A DNA stretch of 45,012 nt from Zygnema cylindricum (Eukaryota; Streptophyta; Zygnematophyceae; Zygnematales; Zygnemataceae): contig JBBHKE010001068.1 of assembly GCA_037447655.1 (NCBI GenBank), forward strand, positions 1 to 45,012, in the 5' to 3' direction. Made by a program: the position numbers and the translations under genes. The notes below the pieces were generated by a model, which worked only from the letters and a program-made list of their open reading frames with translations, had not been told where the DNA came from and made no database searches. This document shows, piece after piece, positions 9,315 to 18,562 of this stretch. Each line of letters starts with the position of its first letter. Position 1 is the stretch's first letter.

Positions 9315-12300
9315 TCACCGTAAGTCCACAAAGAACCACGGTGACTTGAATTCCTTAACCGGTGCTCCCCAGGATGTTATCTTTGGGACCTGTCGGCCCA
9401 ACTTCATAATACGGAGACCTTTGGTTATAGTGTTGATATGCAAAAGTCCGTCGTTATCGTAACTTCGCATAGAAACCTCGGCATACAGTTGAACGGCAAG
9501 TACAAGGAACATGTCATCGTGGTAATTGTCTATTTGTGGCACTAAATTTTGTAGTCCATAGCCTTTACCATCCTCCTGCGGTTCCAGATAAGACAAAAGA
9601 GCAACTAACAATTAGGGATTCCATGAAATTAGCATATAGTACGCACACTACAGCTATAAATACTACTAGGAAATTATTAGTGTTGTGCATCGGGAAAAAA
9701 CTTGTCGCAATAAAACGGATAACGATAATTATTGGTTATCCAACGGTGAGGGGCCCCGATATATTGCTCAGGAACCAACAAAAATTATCACCAATAGTTA
9801 TCAGTTGAGAGGGGTGGTCCGTACAAAAAATACGGAACTATGGTACGGAAATAAAGTACCAAATGAGTACGGAAATATCATGACAGGGGGGGGGGGGGGG
9901 GGGGTTTTTGAAAAAAAAAATTTAAAATTTTCATATTCGATATATCGTCGATACGATATAAGTTGATAGTTATCGGCCCGATAATTATTGGTAATTTATC
10001 GCGATAATTCCGTTACCGATATATCATACCAATATATATTGTTTATCGGTAGGTCAAAAAACGGTACATATCGGTTATCGGCAAATGGTTATCAGCAAAT
10101 GGCTACCGATACACAACACTAGGAATTATCGAGTGAAAAATTACTCACATTACAATGGTAGACGATAATAGGGGAATTGTATAGTGTAAAATTGCTCACA
10201 TTTTGAAGATAGATACTAACAGGGAATTATCTGAGTGTGAAATTACTCACACTACAATTGTAGATACTAATATGGGAATGACTGTCAACTCCAGTAAAGT
10301 AATCAAAGTAAATTACTGTTGCTAGAGAGATTACTCAAAACTCGAATTACACAGGCAACTTTTTGGACGTCCATAACGACAACGTCTGTACTAAAACGTT
10401 CAAGATTCCTCATACTGGATGGCTGAAAAAAAAAACCGGATATACTGAAATATTCCATAGCTGGAAATACACACTGCATCCACAACACTCTCTTAATTTG
10501 ACACTATAAGAAGAAATATTTTATTTAAGGAGACTAACCTTAAATCGCCATATATAACATGTATTACACTTCGTCACCTCAATCCAGTCTAAAACACTCG
10601 TTACTCCCATAATAAATGAGAGTTCCTAATAGGAAAACTTGCAACGGGAACACAGTCAAGTGGTCCATTCGAAAGACGGTCTTTCACTAGTCCAGGGATA
10701 AGTAAGATCATAATTATTAATCACTGATATGATCATAATTAAGATAAAAAATACGATCATAATCAAGAAAATAATTAAGATTAAAATTATGGTCATAATT
10801 TAGATCACAATTATTAGGTACAAAGCAACATCATTGTAATAATTATAGAATTAGCTTACAGTTTCAAGTACTATCAACATTCCATCCGTTCTGACTATAA
10901 TTCTCATACAGTCATAGAGTTGCTGTCCCTTATCTGGACAAAAAAGTGCTTGATTTAATCTGCTTAAGATGACCTATCAAAATGATAAACAGAAAGATGT
11001 GACATACCTCAAAGGCAAATTCGAAGTCCACAAGACTTGCTGAGTCCACCTTATTTACTGTAAACTCCACCCTCCATCCCTGGTTCTTGTGCTTTTCCAC
11101 AAAAACGCCGTATGCGTCCTGATCACCAAACCAAGGACCATTTGCAAAAGTAGTTTAGCAGATACTAATAACACAAAAAACTACAGTTTCCCAGATTTAA
11201 ACAAGTAGCTGATACAGTCTAAAAACAAAAGAGAAAGAAAAAAAACCATAAGTGGCCGTCCCCACTCTAGTAACATCTATCATTTGTTCCAACATTGTTT
11301 GTGATTTCACCCTTCTTAACATATTTGCAGAGGCTAGTGAGTAACAAAAAAGTACCAATCATCAGCCTCACCTAAAGAAAGCCAACAAAAAAATCGTAAA
11401 CGAGTCTGTTTTGTTACCTTAAAGCCTCCCACGACACGAGGAGAGGCCATGGTACTCAGAGTTTCAAAGTCGCCATTCCCAAATAGCTCTTGAACTGTTG
11501 ACCTAACCATATCAGGTTCAGTATCAGAAAAGTAGTCATGCCTCCAATTCAGACAAACCGGAAAAAAGGAGCTCCAAAAGGGGGAGGAAGAGAACCAAAT
11601 GACGTGACCTAATAAAAATAGTAGTGATGCAAGTCCTAAGTTGGGAACGTCAATGCCAAAGAATACACAAAAAATGATATGGGCATTTTTATCAAGAACC
11701 AAAAATGTAATAGAGCGTGAGACACCGGACAGGAATGGCAAATTCACAATATAACATATAACAAATAATAAATATAAATTTACAAATTCGCAAACTTCAG
11801 CAATCATAATCAACAAATTCACAAATAAAAGTCCTGACTTTGTGCTTCTCCAGTTTAAAGTAAAGTTATCAAATCTTTTCGGCTATAACATAAAAGGAAT
11901 CAGCTTTGTAATACCAGATATCATATGTATAGCAGAGGTTTCGCTGTCAGTACAAAAAAAAAACGAACGACAGTTTAAAACAGCAACGTATTAGACAGAG
12001 TATGTTTCAAAGTCCTACAAATTTTTTAAACAAAAAAGTATTTTTCAATAAAACAGAATTCCTCTCCTCCTCTCTCCCCCCCCCTTCCCCCTTCCCTTTC
12101 TCCTTCCTCCATCTCTCCTGAACCAAAGATATCATTAAGATATCTTCAAGATATCATTAAGACATCGTTAAGATATCTTCAAGATATCATTAAGATATTG
12201 CTATTATTGCTCTTATTACTATGATACCACTATTACTATTATTACTAATATTACTATCAACAGGACATTATTAGGTTAACAACTGACCAACGGTGAAGGC

Positions 12301-14291
12301 ATGTCTGGCGCCCTCCAAAAAGTCATCCACATCAAATGATTCCTCCAACACCGCTTTATGAAAATGAACGTACCCCGCCATCTGCAAAAACCGACTTGCC
12401 AACTGTTAAAACCAGAGGCCTACTCAGGAGGGGGAGGGGGAGGAGAGGAAGGGGGAGGAGGAGGTTAGGAAGGGAGAGAGGGAGGCAGAGGGGGAGGGGG
12501 AGGGAGAGGGAAAGAAGGAGGGGGGAGGGGAGGTAAAAGGGGGAAGGGGGGCAGTAGGAGGGGGAGGTCTACCTCTCCTGTGATTCACACAAGATTTTAA
12601 GAAAGCCCCAATATGCCCAATTTTACGATTTTAGCAAACGAACAAACTTTGTTTGTAGTCCACTGATGAAAATAGATTGCAAGGTTATCATCCTTTCCCA
12701 ATTTCATAAATCGCCATAAGGATGATTGTACCTTCAAACATGGTATCTATACTTGCTCAACTTACTTCGACGATATACTTACGCGGATAATCTACATCCA
12801 AATTGACACTAAGAACGGATATGGCCAATAAAGGTAAACAAAATGTGAGCAATAAGCATGAAATAAAAAAAAGTAAACCACGAGAGCTTTGTAAGCTTAT
12901 ACCGTGTTTCATTACTAGAGTCAATGACACCATATCGATGCCCCTAAAGTTTACCCCTCGAACCTAAAATAGTAACAACAACACTAATTGTTTTTTCTTA
13001 ACACTAATTCTTTGAACGGTTCAAAACCATTCACGTCCTTCGGAACTGAATTAGAATCAATAACACTAATATAAACCCCAGACGAATGATTCCTTGCTAC
13101 TAATAATGATACACAGTGTAGGCTTCTAAAAAATAATTGGTTTTGCCCTACTGCTTCTTCAGGACTGTACAACATCATAGTATACTGATACATATATGCA
13201 AATAATATGCACTATATTAGCATTCTAATCTTCCTGTGACTAGTCTCAAGCCAAATCTATACACCGCTGATCACTATTAGAGTTGGCGAATTATTAACAT
13301 TAACAGTTAAGTAGATGCCACGCGGTTTATCAAGGGTCACTTAACTTAATAAAACTAAAACTAATTTATGATTTTAGGTCAAAAAAAAAAACACTAACGC
13401 TAATAGCCATGGGCAGTGTATTACCTTCACTGAGCTCCATAAATTGAAAAAGTAGCTCCCAAGGTCTGTTGCTGACCTGCCCAACTGGACAATTTCGATT
13501 ATTCTATGATCTTTGAGAGGAACGCCAGAATTGCTCTGAAACTGACTGGGAACATCCTCCTCCTTTTGTCTGTCTCCAAGCTTTACTGATTCAGTTTCTG
13601 TGACCGTTCTCTGTTCAATTTCTTTCTGCTGTTTACCAAAATTCTCAGAGTTTGACGAAGATTCTGATGACGAAGCCGGTCCCTCTTTGAAAAGACGAGT
13701 ACTGGTGCAAATAGACGACTTTTGTCCACTACCAGTAGCCAGTAACAACATTCGCAAATTTGTCTTTGTATTTGCTTTTGTATTTGTAAATGTGTTTGCA
13801 TTTGTATTTGTAAATGTATTTGTGTTTGTATTGTACTTATGTTGATGAGTGGAGAAGGAGGAGACGGAGATCTTTCTGCCACAAGTTGTTGGAAAGGATG
13901 GAGAGGAACACTTTTTGAGTGGAGACTGTGAGAACTGTATGTCCGACAGGCCATGGCTCCCACATAAATGAAAATTTGAATGTAAATTCGTGCAAATTTC
14001 TGTATCAGAAGAGAAGGAATCTGTACTGTTGAGTCTAGTAAGAACAGAAGGGACAGACAGGTGGGAATCACATAATATACGACTTAATGAATTCTCTAAT
14101 TTACGAACTGCTGCAGGTCCAGTAACGAAGATTCGTGAATTGTCTGAAAAAGAAGGTATAGAGCAAAATCGTGATGAGTGAAAAGTAGGAATAAGTGCTC
14201 CAGACAAACCACGAACTGAACCTGCCGGAATAGTGGAGGGAACAAAAACATCAAAAGCGGCTCTATAAAGCTTCCTTTTCAAAGTTGCCAT
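9315..14291 (-). CDS. Probable mitochondrial Tim44-related protein
   Basis: Five exons on the minus strand give 469 codons with all phases consistent: 14291-13425 (ATG at 14291, donor GTGAAG|GTAA), 12381-12288 (acceptor TTTTTGCAG), 11494-11418 (acceptor CAACAG, donor AAG|GTAAC), 11118-11008 (acceptor GATCAG, donor GAG|GTATG) and 9575-9315 (acceptor CCGCAG, stop TGA). The N-terminus (MATLKRKLYRAAFDVF) is basic and amphipathic like a mitochondrial presequence. Residues 153-178 are an Asn/Thr tract. The conserved part spans exons 2-5: FDVDDFLEGARHAF, ELFGNGDFETL, SPRVVGGFK, EKHKNQGWRVEF, and the C-terminal VPKITSW and SPWFFVDL. This FLEGA...GDFETL..M..P pattern is that of the Tim44-like fold, which in the family binds the inner membrane and Hsp70 or ribosomes. 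Which role applies here is unknown. Exon 5 is the least certain join; an extra exon inside the 1.43 kb intron 4 cannot be excluded. Confidence 0.75.
9635..10285. repeat. ~51 bp tandem array split by a hAT element
   Basis: Units of 50-52 bp starting with GGAATT lie at 10122, 10173, 10223 and 10275 (the last partial). They contain TACTCACATTACAAT and GTAGATACTAAT-like words. The sequence left of the hAT element (9635-9677, CACACTACAGCTATAAATACTA) is a further unit, so the transposon at 9678-10121 landed inside the array. The array lies in intron 4 of the Tim44-related gene. Confidence 0.75.
9678..10121. mobile_element. hAT-type MITE, copy 2 (poly-G subfamily)
   Basis: Ends TAGTGTTGTGCATCGG and CCGATACACAACACTA are inverted repeats. 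The flanks GAAATTAT (9670-9677) and GGAATTAT (10122-10129) are an 8 bp duplication with one mismatch. Internally there are TATCG-rich ends and a run of 19 G (9886-9904), followed by TTTTTG and an A-run. The same internal sequence occurs in reverse at 16787-17189. It sits in intron 4 of the minus-strand gene and cannot encode transposase. Confidence 0.88.
10690..10815. repeat. AT-rich GATCATAATTA repeat
   Basis: GATCATAATTA or close variants recur at least six times at irregular spacing between about 10696 and 10810, giving several self-complementary ATGATCAT-like words. The segment is intronic (intron 4 of the minus-strand gene). No function is visible. Confidence 0.6.
12055..12120. repeat. 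Polypyrimidine tract in intron 2
   Basis: On the plus strand this is almost pure C/T (CCTCTCC and CCCCCCCCC words). On the transcribed minus-strand gene it is a purine tract placed 170-230 nt downstream of exon 2. It is complementary in character to the tract at 12424-12570 on the other side of that exon. Confidence 0.85.
12129..12200. repeat. Short tandem array of AAGATATC words
   Basis: Palindromic GATATC is repeated six times at about 10-13 bp spacing, alternating with CATTA and TTCAA linkers, so the unit is about 22-24 bp, repeated three times. It lies in intron 2 of the Tim44-related gene between the polypyrimidine tract and exon 2. Confidence 0.8.
12424..12570. repeat. Polypurine tract in intron 1
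   Basis: About 145 bp of G/A with many GGGGGAGG words on the plus strand. In the minus-strand transcript it is a very long C/U tract ending some 40 nt upstream of the exon 2 acceptor (12382-12385). Repeated G-runs on the non-template strand could also form G-quadruplexes in DNA. Confidence 0.88.
13262..13418. mobile_element. TA-flanked TIR MITE next to a 5' splice site
   Basis: The left end CACCGCTGATCACTATTAG and the right end, read in reverse, CACTGCCCATGGCTATTAG are inverted repeats of the family whose ends also occur at 4071, 4463, 14823 and 32672. TA flanks both sides (13260-13261 and 13419-13420), the duplication expected of Tc1/mariner-type elements. It is 157 bp and non-coding. It sits in intron 1 of the Tim44-related gene, beginning at intron position +7. 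Confidence 0.75.
13755..13835 (-). repeat. Coding microsatellite (Asn/Thr tract)
   Basis: Units built on ACAAATAC (minus strand) repeat for about 80 bp inside exon 1 of the Tim44-related gene and stay in frame, encoding alternating Asn and Thr with Phe, Ala and Lys interruptions (residues 153-178). The tract lies in the poorly conserved linker between the presequence and the Tim44-like domain. Confidence 0.85.
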
Positions 14292-14822
14292 TTTTACCAG
14301 CAACAAATATAATGGTAAGTCTAAAGAACAAAAAGATAAAATAAAAAGTCAGTATTGCAGAGTATGATTGAATATTCAGCAGGAAACAGAGTTATGTAAG
14401 GTTAAAGAGGCGAAAAGTTTTCGGTGCAAAAAATTATAGAGAATGTGTGCTAATCGGAAAAATATAATACAGTGAGCTGCAAATCGTCTAGGCGGGCTAC
14501 ACGTGTACAACTTTCATCGCTGTTAGAGCTGAAAGGAGCTGCTGTCCTAGTCAAAAATGGCAGGCATATTTTTCTTCAGGCGCAGCTGAATTTGGTACTC
14601 TTGACTTAAAGAGTGATGGCAGAGTGGCAGCCATAATTATTTTTCAGGCGCAGGAGTAGAAACTTTTTGATTTGTCGTTTTCGGTTAAAGTTTCGCCAAA
14701 ACTACAGTAGACTTGGTTCAGTTGGTTCACTCCGGTTGAACAGAACAGATTGTATGACTGAGTTCGTACTTTAAAAACGAATTTTACTTTGCAGTTTTGT
14801 ACGAGCTTTACTGTACTACAGT
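14292..14822. promoter_or_regulatory. Upstream region of the Tim44-related gene
   Basis: Holds the promoter side of the minus-strand gene by position. A partial direct repeat (CTTCAGGCGCAG at 14574 and TTTCAGGCGCAG at 14642) lies 350 bp upstream of the start. No convincing TATA box or further gene is visible. A TIR element begins at 14823. Confidence 0.3.
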
Positions 14823-15048
14823 ACACCGTCGATCGTATTTACTATTTAGCGTCAATGTTTTTTTCGCCACTTAAAGCAACTTTTCTCCGTACACACTTGT
14901 TAGATTTTCAATTTGAAACCGCCAATCGGAAGCTGAAAATGTTACCTTTCAATCGCAACCGTCAGATTTACAATCCGACAAGTGTGTACGGAGAAAATAT
15001 GTTTTAAGTGGCGAAAAAAACATTGACGCTAAATACGATCGACGGTGT
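14823..15048. mobile_element. Small TIR element with ~75 bp arms
   Basis: The left arm runs CACCGTCGATCGTATTT, TTAGCGTCAATG, T-run, CGCCACTTAAA, then ACTTTTCTCCGTACACACTTG. The right arm is the near-exact inverse, ending GATCGACGGTGT. The middle, about 70 bp, is unrelated. The element at 2960-3186 has the same plan but is more decayed. TA precedes the left end; the right flank reads TG, so the TA duplication is imperfect. Open frames across it come from the inverted symmetry. Confidence 0.8.
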
Positions 15049-15121
15049 GTGTACTGTCGTGTTCGGGGTGTGTGAAATTAACAATTTTGGTAGCGTGGAA
15101 ATTTTTGGACCCATTTGGAGC

Positions 15122-16027
15122 ATAGTTCAAAAATAGGTGAAAGTACACCCATACAATATGCCTATTGTACGCAAAAAATGCAATATAGTAATATACCCTT
15201 AAGACCCATATTGTATTGGCCGCAAAATGAAATAAAATAGTAACACGGTTGAGTTGCACATCGTTCGATAGAGAATTAAACGTCATGTCTAAATTTTGAA
15301 AAACATTCGGACAAAAAATTCGGACGATCGGACGGTCGCTGATCAAAGTAGCGACTTAAGAAGGTCACATGAAAAGCCCATAACACAACTTATGATAGGA
15401 CTATCGTCAGATTTGGACGATCGGACGGTCGCTAATAAAAGTAGTGACTTAAGAAGATCACATGAAAAGCCCATAACACAACTTACGATAAAGACGCCGA
15501 CAAAAGGCCTACAAACACAACTTACGATAAAGGCGCCGACAAAAGGCCTACAATTGAAACGCCTACTTTTGAATTATGGTTCAGAGGTAGGCGTTTCAAT
15601 TGTAGGCCTTTTTTCGGCGTCTTTATCGTAAGTTGTGTTATGGGCTTTTCATGTGATCTTCTTAAGTCGCTACTTTTATCAGCGACCGTCCAATCGTCCA
15701 AATCTGACAATAGTCCTATCATAAGTTGTGTTATGGGCTTTTCATGTGACCTTCTTAAGTCGCTACTTTGATCAGCGACCGTCCGATCGTCCAAATCTGG
15801 CGCTTTAAATAAAAAATACCTCAAAACTCACAGAAAAATATTTTTTTGTCCGAATGTTTTTCAAAATCTAGACATGACGTTTAATTCTCTATCGAACGAT
15901 GTGCAACTCAACCCTGTTACTATTTTATTTCATTTTGCGGCCAATACAATATGGGTCTTAAGGGTATATTGTATTTTGCGTACAATAGGCATATTGTATG
16001 GGTGTACTTTCACCTACTTTTGAACTA
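15122..16027. mobile_element. Foldback element, ~440 bp inverted arms
   Basis: The left arm (15122-15566) and right arm (15587-16027) are near-perfect inverted repeats separated by a 20 bp loop (15567-15586). The outer ends read ATAGTTCAAAAATAGGTGAAAG and its inverse. Within each arm a segment of about 93 bp holding GATCGGACGGTCGCT and CACATGAAAAGCCCATAACA is duplicated. Open frames on both strands read the same arm sequence twice and are not genes. A related single arm is at 1382-1706. No clear target duplication was found, so boundaries are good to about 10 bp. Confidence 0.88.
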
Positions 16028-16059
16028 TTTTCTGAACTATGATTCGGTGTCTTGTTCGG

Positions 16060-16160
16060 TTGCGTACTGGCACTTCAGACTTTTGTGACATAGCGAAGTC
16101 ACGCTACCTTGTGACGTCATCAGTACGTAGATTTTACGCCATGGTTTCCCGCTTTTTTTT
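16060..16160 (-). repeat. Repeat unit D, conserved ATGGCG block
   Basis: Read on the minus strand, this contains CCATGGCG, AAAATCTACGTACT, ATGACGTCAC, AGGTAGC and ATGTCACA. It matches repeat unit B at 31403-31465 with only a few differences over about 60 bp. Sequence on either side does not obviously match B, so only this block is shared. Confidence 0.65.
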
Positions 16161-16786
16161 TGGTTTGCCCTTTTTCTAAAAAGGAAAAGCATTCTAGTCG
16201 CATTCGTCTCTGGTGACAACGAAAATTGATCGTCGATTGTTTTGGTGTAAGATCGTGAGCCGTTGAGTGATTTGAGTTTTGATTGGCTTTGTCATGTTCT
16301 AATTTTGATATAATGAAAAGAGACACGTGGTCAATTCTTTTTGTTTTATTTCGCGTGGTTGTAATGGTAAATTGGTAACGATTCGCGGTGTACAGTATTG
16401 CACTGTACGGTAAAGTACCACTGTCGCTCGTAGAGAATCTGCCAATTGGTGAAAGCCAAAAAGTACAGATTTTCAATATGGTCGGCCGCCGTGCATCGCG
16501 CCGTGCTAATTTTTTCAGCATCGACGTGACCGTCAACAGGCGAACCGAACCGACTATTTCCAGCGTGTCCGTACATATTTTCGTGTAAGTACACCAGGAA
16601 TCGTTTTTAGTGTTTATATTACTAATTCAGTATCCGTAAATTTTGAACCTCAAACCTAAAATAGGATTAGTATTTCTATTTTTTCCTTTACGCTAATGTA
16701 GGTACGGTTTAAATAATATCGATGCTACAAATTTGGGCAGTTATTAAATATTAATTACTGTGCAGTACACCGTGAATCGTTATTTC
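16161..16786. other. Non-coding, TIR-family ends
   Basis: No credible gene. TACACCAGGAATCG at 16602 and TACACCGTGAATCG at 16766 are two further ends of the TA-flanked TIR family. The second one is interrupted 15 bp later by the hAT-type element at 16787. Partner ends were not found. Confidence 0.4.
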
Positions 16787-16959
16787 TAGTGTTGGGTATC
16801 GAGGACCCTTTGCCGATATTCGATATATATCGAATTTCAGGTACCCGATAATAGATATATCGCTTCGATATATCGAAAATAAAAATATCGCGATGTATCG
16901 CCGATATATTTCCGATATATCGAGCCATAAAAAAAATGAAATTTCCATTTTTTTTTTCA

Positions 16960-16994
<35 letters not shown>

Positions 16995-17189
16995 CTCAGT
17001 GGGGGGGGGGGGTAAATATCCGTACGATTTTCCGTACTATGAATGTACGGACACCCATTTTTTTGCGATATATATCGCGATAATTTATGTTGGTCCCGGT
17101 ACGATATATCGAGGAATCTGCTCGATCGATATTCGATATATCGAATATCGCAATTATCGCGATATGAATTTACCCGATACCCAACACTA
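16787..17189. mobile_element. hAT-type MITE, copy 3 (poly-C/poly-G)
   Basis: Ends TAGTGTTGGGTATCG and CGATACCCAACACTA are inverted repeats with an exact 8 bp duplication GTTATTTC (16779-16786 and 17190-17197). The ends are dense in CGATATATCG palindromes. Internally a run of 32 C (16962-16993), GCTCAGT, and a run of 12 G (17001-17012) form a C/G hairpin. It is the same subfamily as 9678-10121 in the opposite orientation. No coding capacity. Confidence 0.92.
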
Positions 17190-17197
17190 GTTATTTC

Positions 17198-17960
17198 TCT
17201 ATTAGTGTTGATGTTTTATGTTTTACGGCCGACACTATTAAACGTCGCGACTGTTAAATTTCAATCCGACGGCATAAATAAATAATTGTATACAATTTAT
17301 TTCAATTGAAACAAAATAAATGTATGATAAATGAAAACCATATGGGGGCACAATCGTCCAATGAAACGGTACGAATAAATGAAACGACAGACTAAATCGT
17401 ATCATGCGACAAAAATTAACATCTTATAAATATATTTCATGAAAAGGACAAAATTTTACGCTAAATACTCGTATGTTACGAGTTTATTAATTATTTGCTA
17501 TCAAAATCCATGGCATAAAGGTTCATGTATGCAGAAGAAGTTGACGAAGCCAAGTGGATGGCTTAATTTCCGTTTCGTTCGTGTAGGGGGTTTGATTAAG
17601 TGTAAAAGTTTCACATTAATTTGAGCATTCGATCTCAATCTAATGAACGATACGAATGAATGGACAAAATATACCATGTAGTATTAAATACTTTAATGTT
17701 AAATCTATAATACACATTAAACCATTAGCATTATTCAACCATTATTCGTTTAAACAGAATACTAATGGCTTTTGTTTATTTTATACTAAGGTGTTGCGTC
17801 TATATTTTTTATATTTTTTTTATCAATACATAATATTACAAAAGAAGAAAACAAAAAAATATATAAACAAAATAAATAACCACAGTACAACCTTGATCAC
17901 ATAACAAAAACAAAAGAAACAAATGAAACTAATAAGAAAAAAAAAAAACATCAGACTTAA
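17198..17960. other. AT-rich non-coding DNA
   Basis: No protein-like frame, RNA gene or transposon end can be recognised. Composition is strongly A/T-rich, with A-runs near 17937-17948. Confidence 0.4.
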
Positions 17961-17962
17961 CT

Positions 17963-18501
17963 AGGATTCAACCAACTTAGTCCAAAGACCCAAAATGTTG
18001 GAACAACATCATTATCAGCTCGATGGCTGACTAACACTACAAACACGCATTCTCTCTTGTATTTTGTTGTAGTTATAATATGTTGATTACTTTAAGTATT
18101 TTTTTTTTTGTTTTCGATCAAGCACCTTAGTCGAAGACCCAGATGGTTGCATAAACATCATTATAAACTCAAAGGCTGACTAACATTACAATCACTTATT
18201 ATTTATTAATTTTCGTTGTTTATTATAGTAGATTGATTACTTTGAGTACTTTGTTTTTATTTTTATTTTTTTGTGGTCAACCAACTTAGTCCTAAGACTT
18301 AAAATGTTGCATAAACATCACTATCAGCTCGGAGGCTGACCAACATTAAAAACACTTGTTTTCGTTCATAATATTTGTTTGTTAGATTACATTGTTACTT
18401 TGAATAATATTTTTTTTTTCGATCAACCAACTTAGTCCAAAGACCAAGAAAGTTGATGAACATCATTATCAGCTCATATGCTGACCAACATTACAAATAT
18501 T

Positions 18502-18502
<1 letters not shown>
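17963..18502. repeat. ~150 bp tandem array, four units
   Basis: CAACCAACTTAGTCC or its variants start at 17969, 18119, 18278 and 18424, giving periods of 150, 159 and 146 bp. Each unit contains AAAGACC, ATGTTG or GGTTGC, ACATCATTATCAGCTC, GGCTGAC, CAACATTACAA, and a T-rich spacer ending TTTCGATCAA. Units differ at perhaps 20-25 percent of positions. The last unit runs directly into a TA repeat. Confidence 0.88.

Positions 18503-18554
<52 letters not shown>
18503..18554. repeat. (TA)n microsatellite
   Basis: Twenty-six uninterrupted TA dinucleotides followed by a T-run. It abuts the fourth unit of the 150 bp array. Confidence 0.97.

Positions 18555-18562
<8 letters not shown>

Noticed and set aside
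9536-9966. Plus-strand open frames ending in a poly-Gly stretch
   Set aside because: They cross the end of a minus-strand exon and the G19 run of a hAT-type MITE. The Gly stretch is the homopolymer.
10303-10488. Extra exon of the Tim44-related gene after a TTTTTTTTTTCAG acceptor
   Set aside because: The acceptor looks good, but the encoded segment has no conserved character and no clear donor follows. Exons 4 and 5 already join in phase 0 without it.
12336-12536. Arg/Gly-rich open frame on the plus strand
   Set aside because: It is a translation of the GGGGGAGG polypurine tract and overlaps exon 2 of the minus-strand gene.
15296-15824. Two similar open frames on opposite strands sharing a DDRTVADQSSDLRRSHEKPI-like peptide
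   Set aside because: The peptide appears on both strands only because the two arms are inverted copies of one sequence. No start context, codon bias or homology supports a protein.
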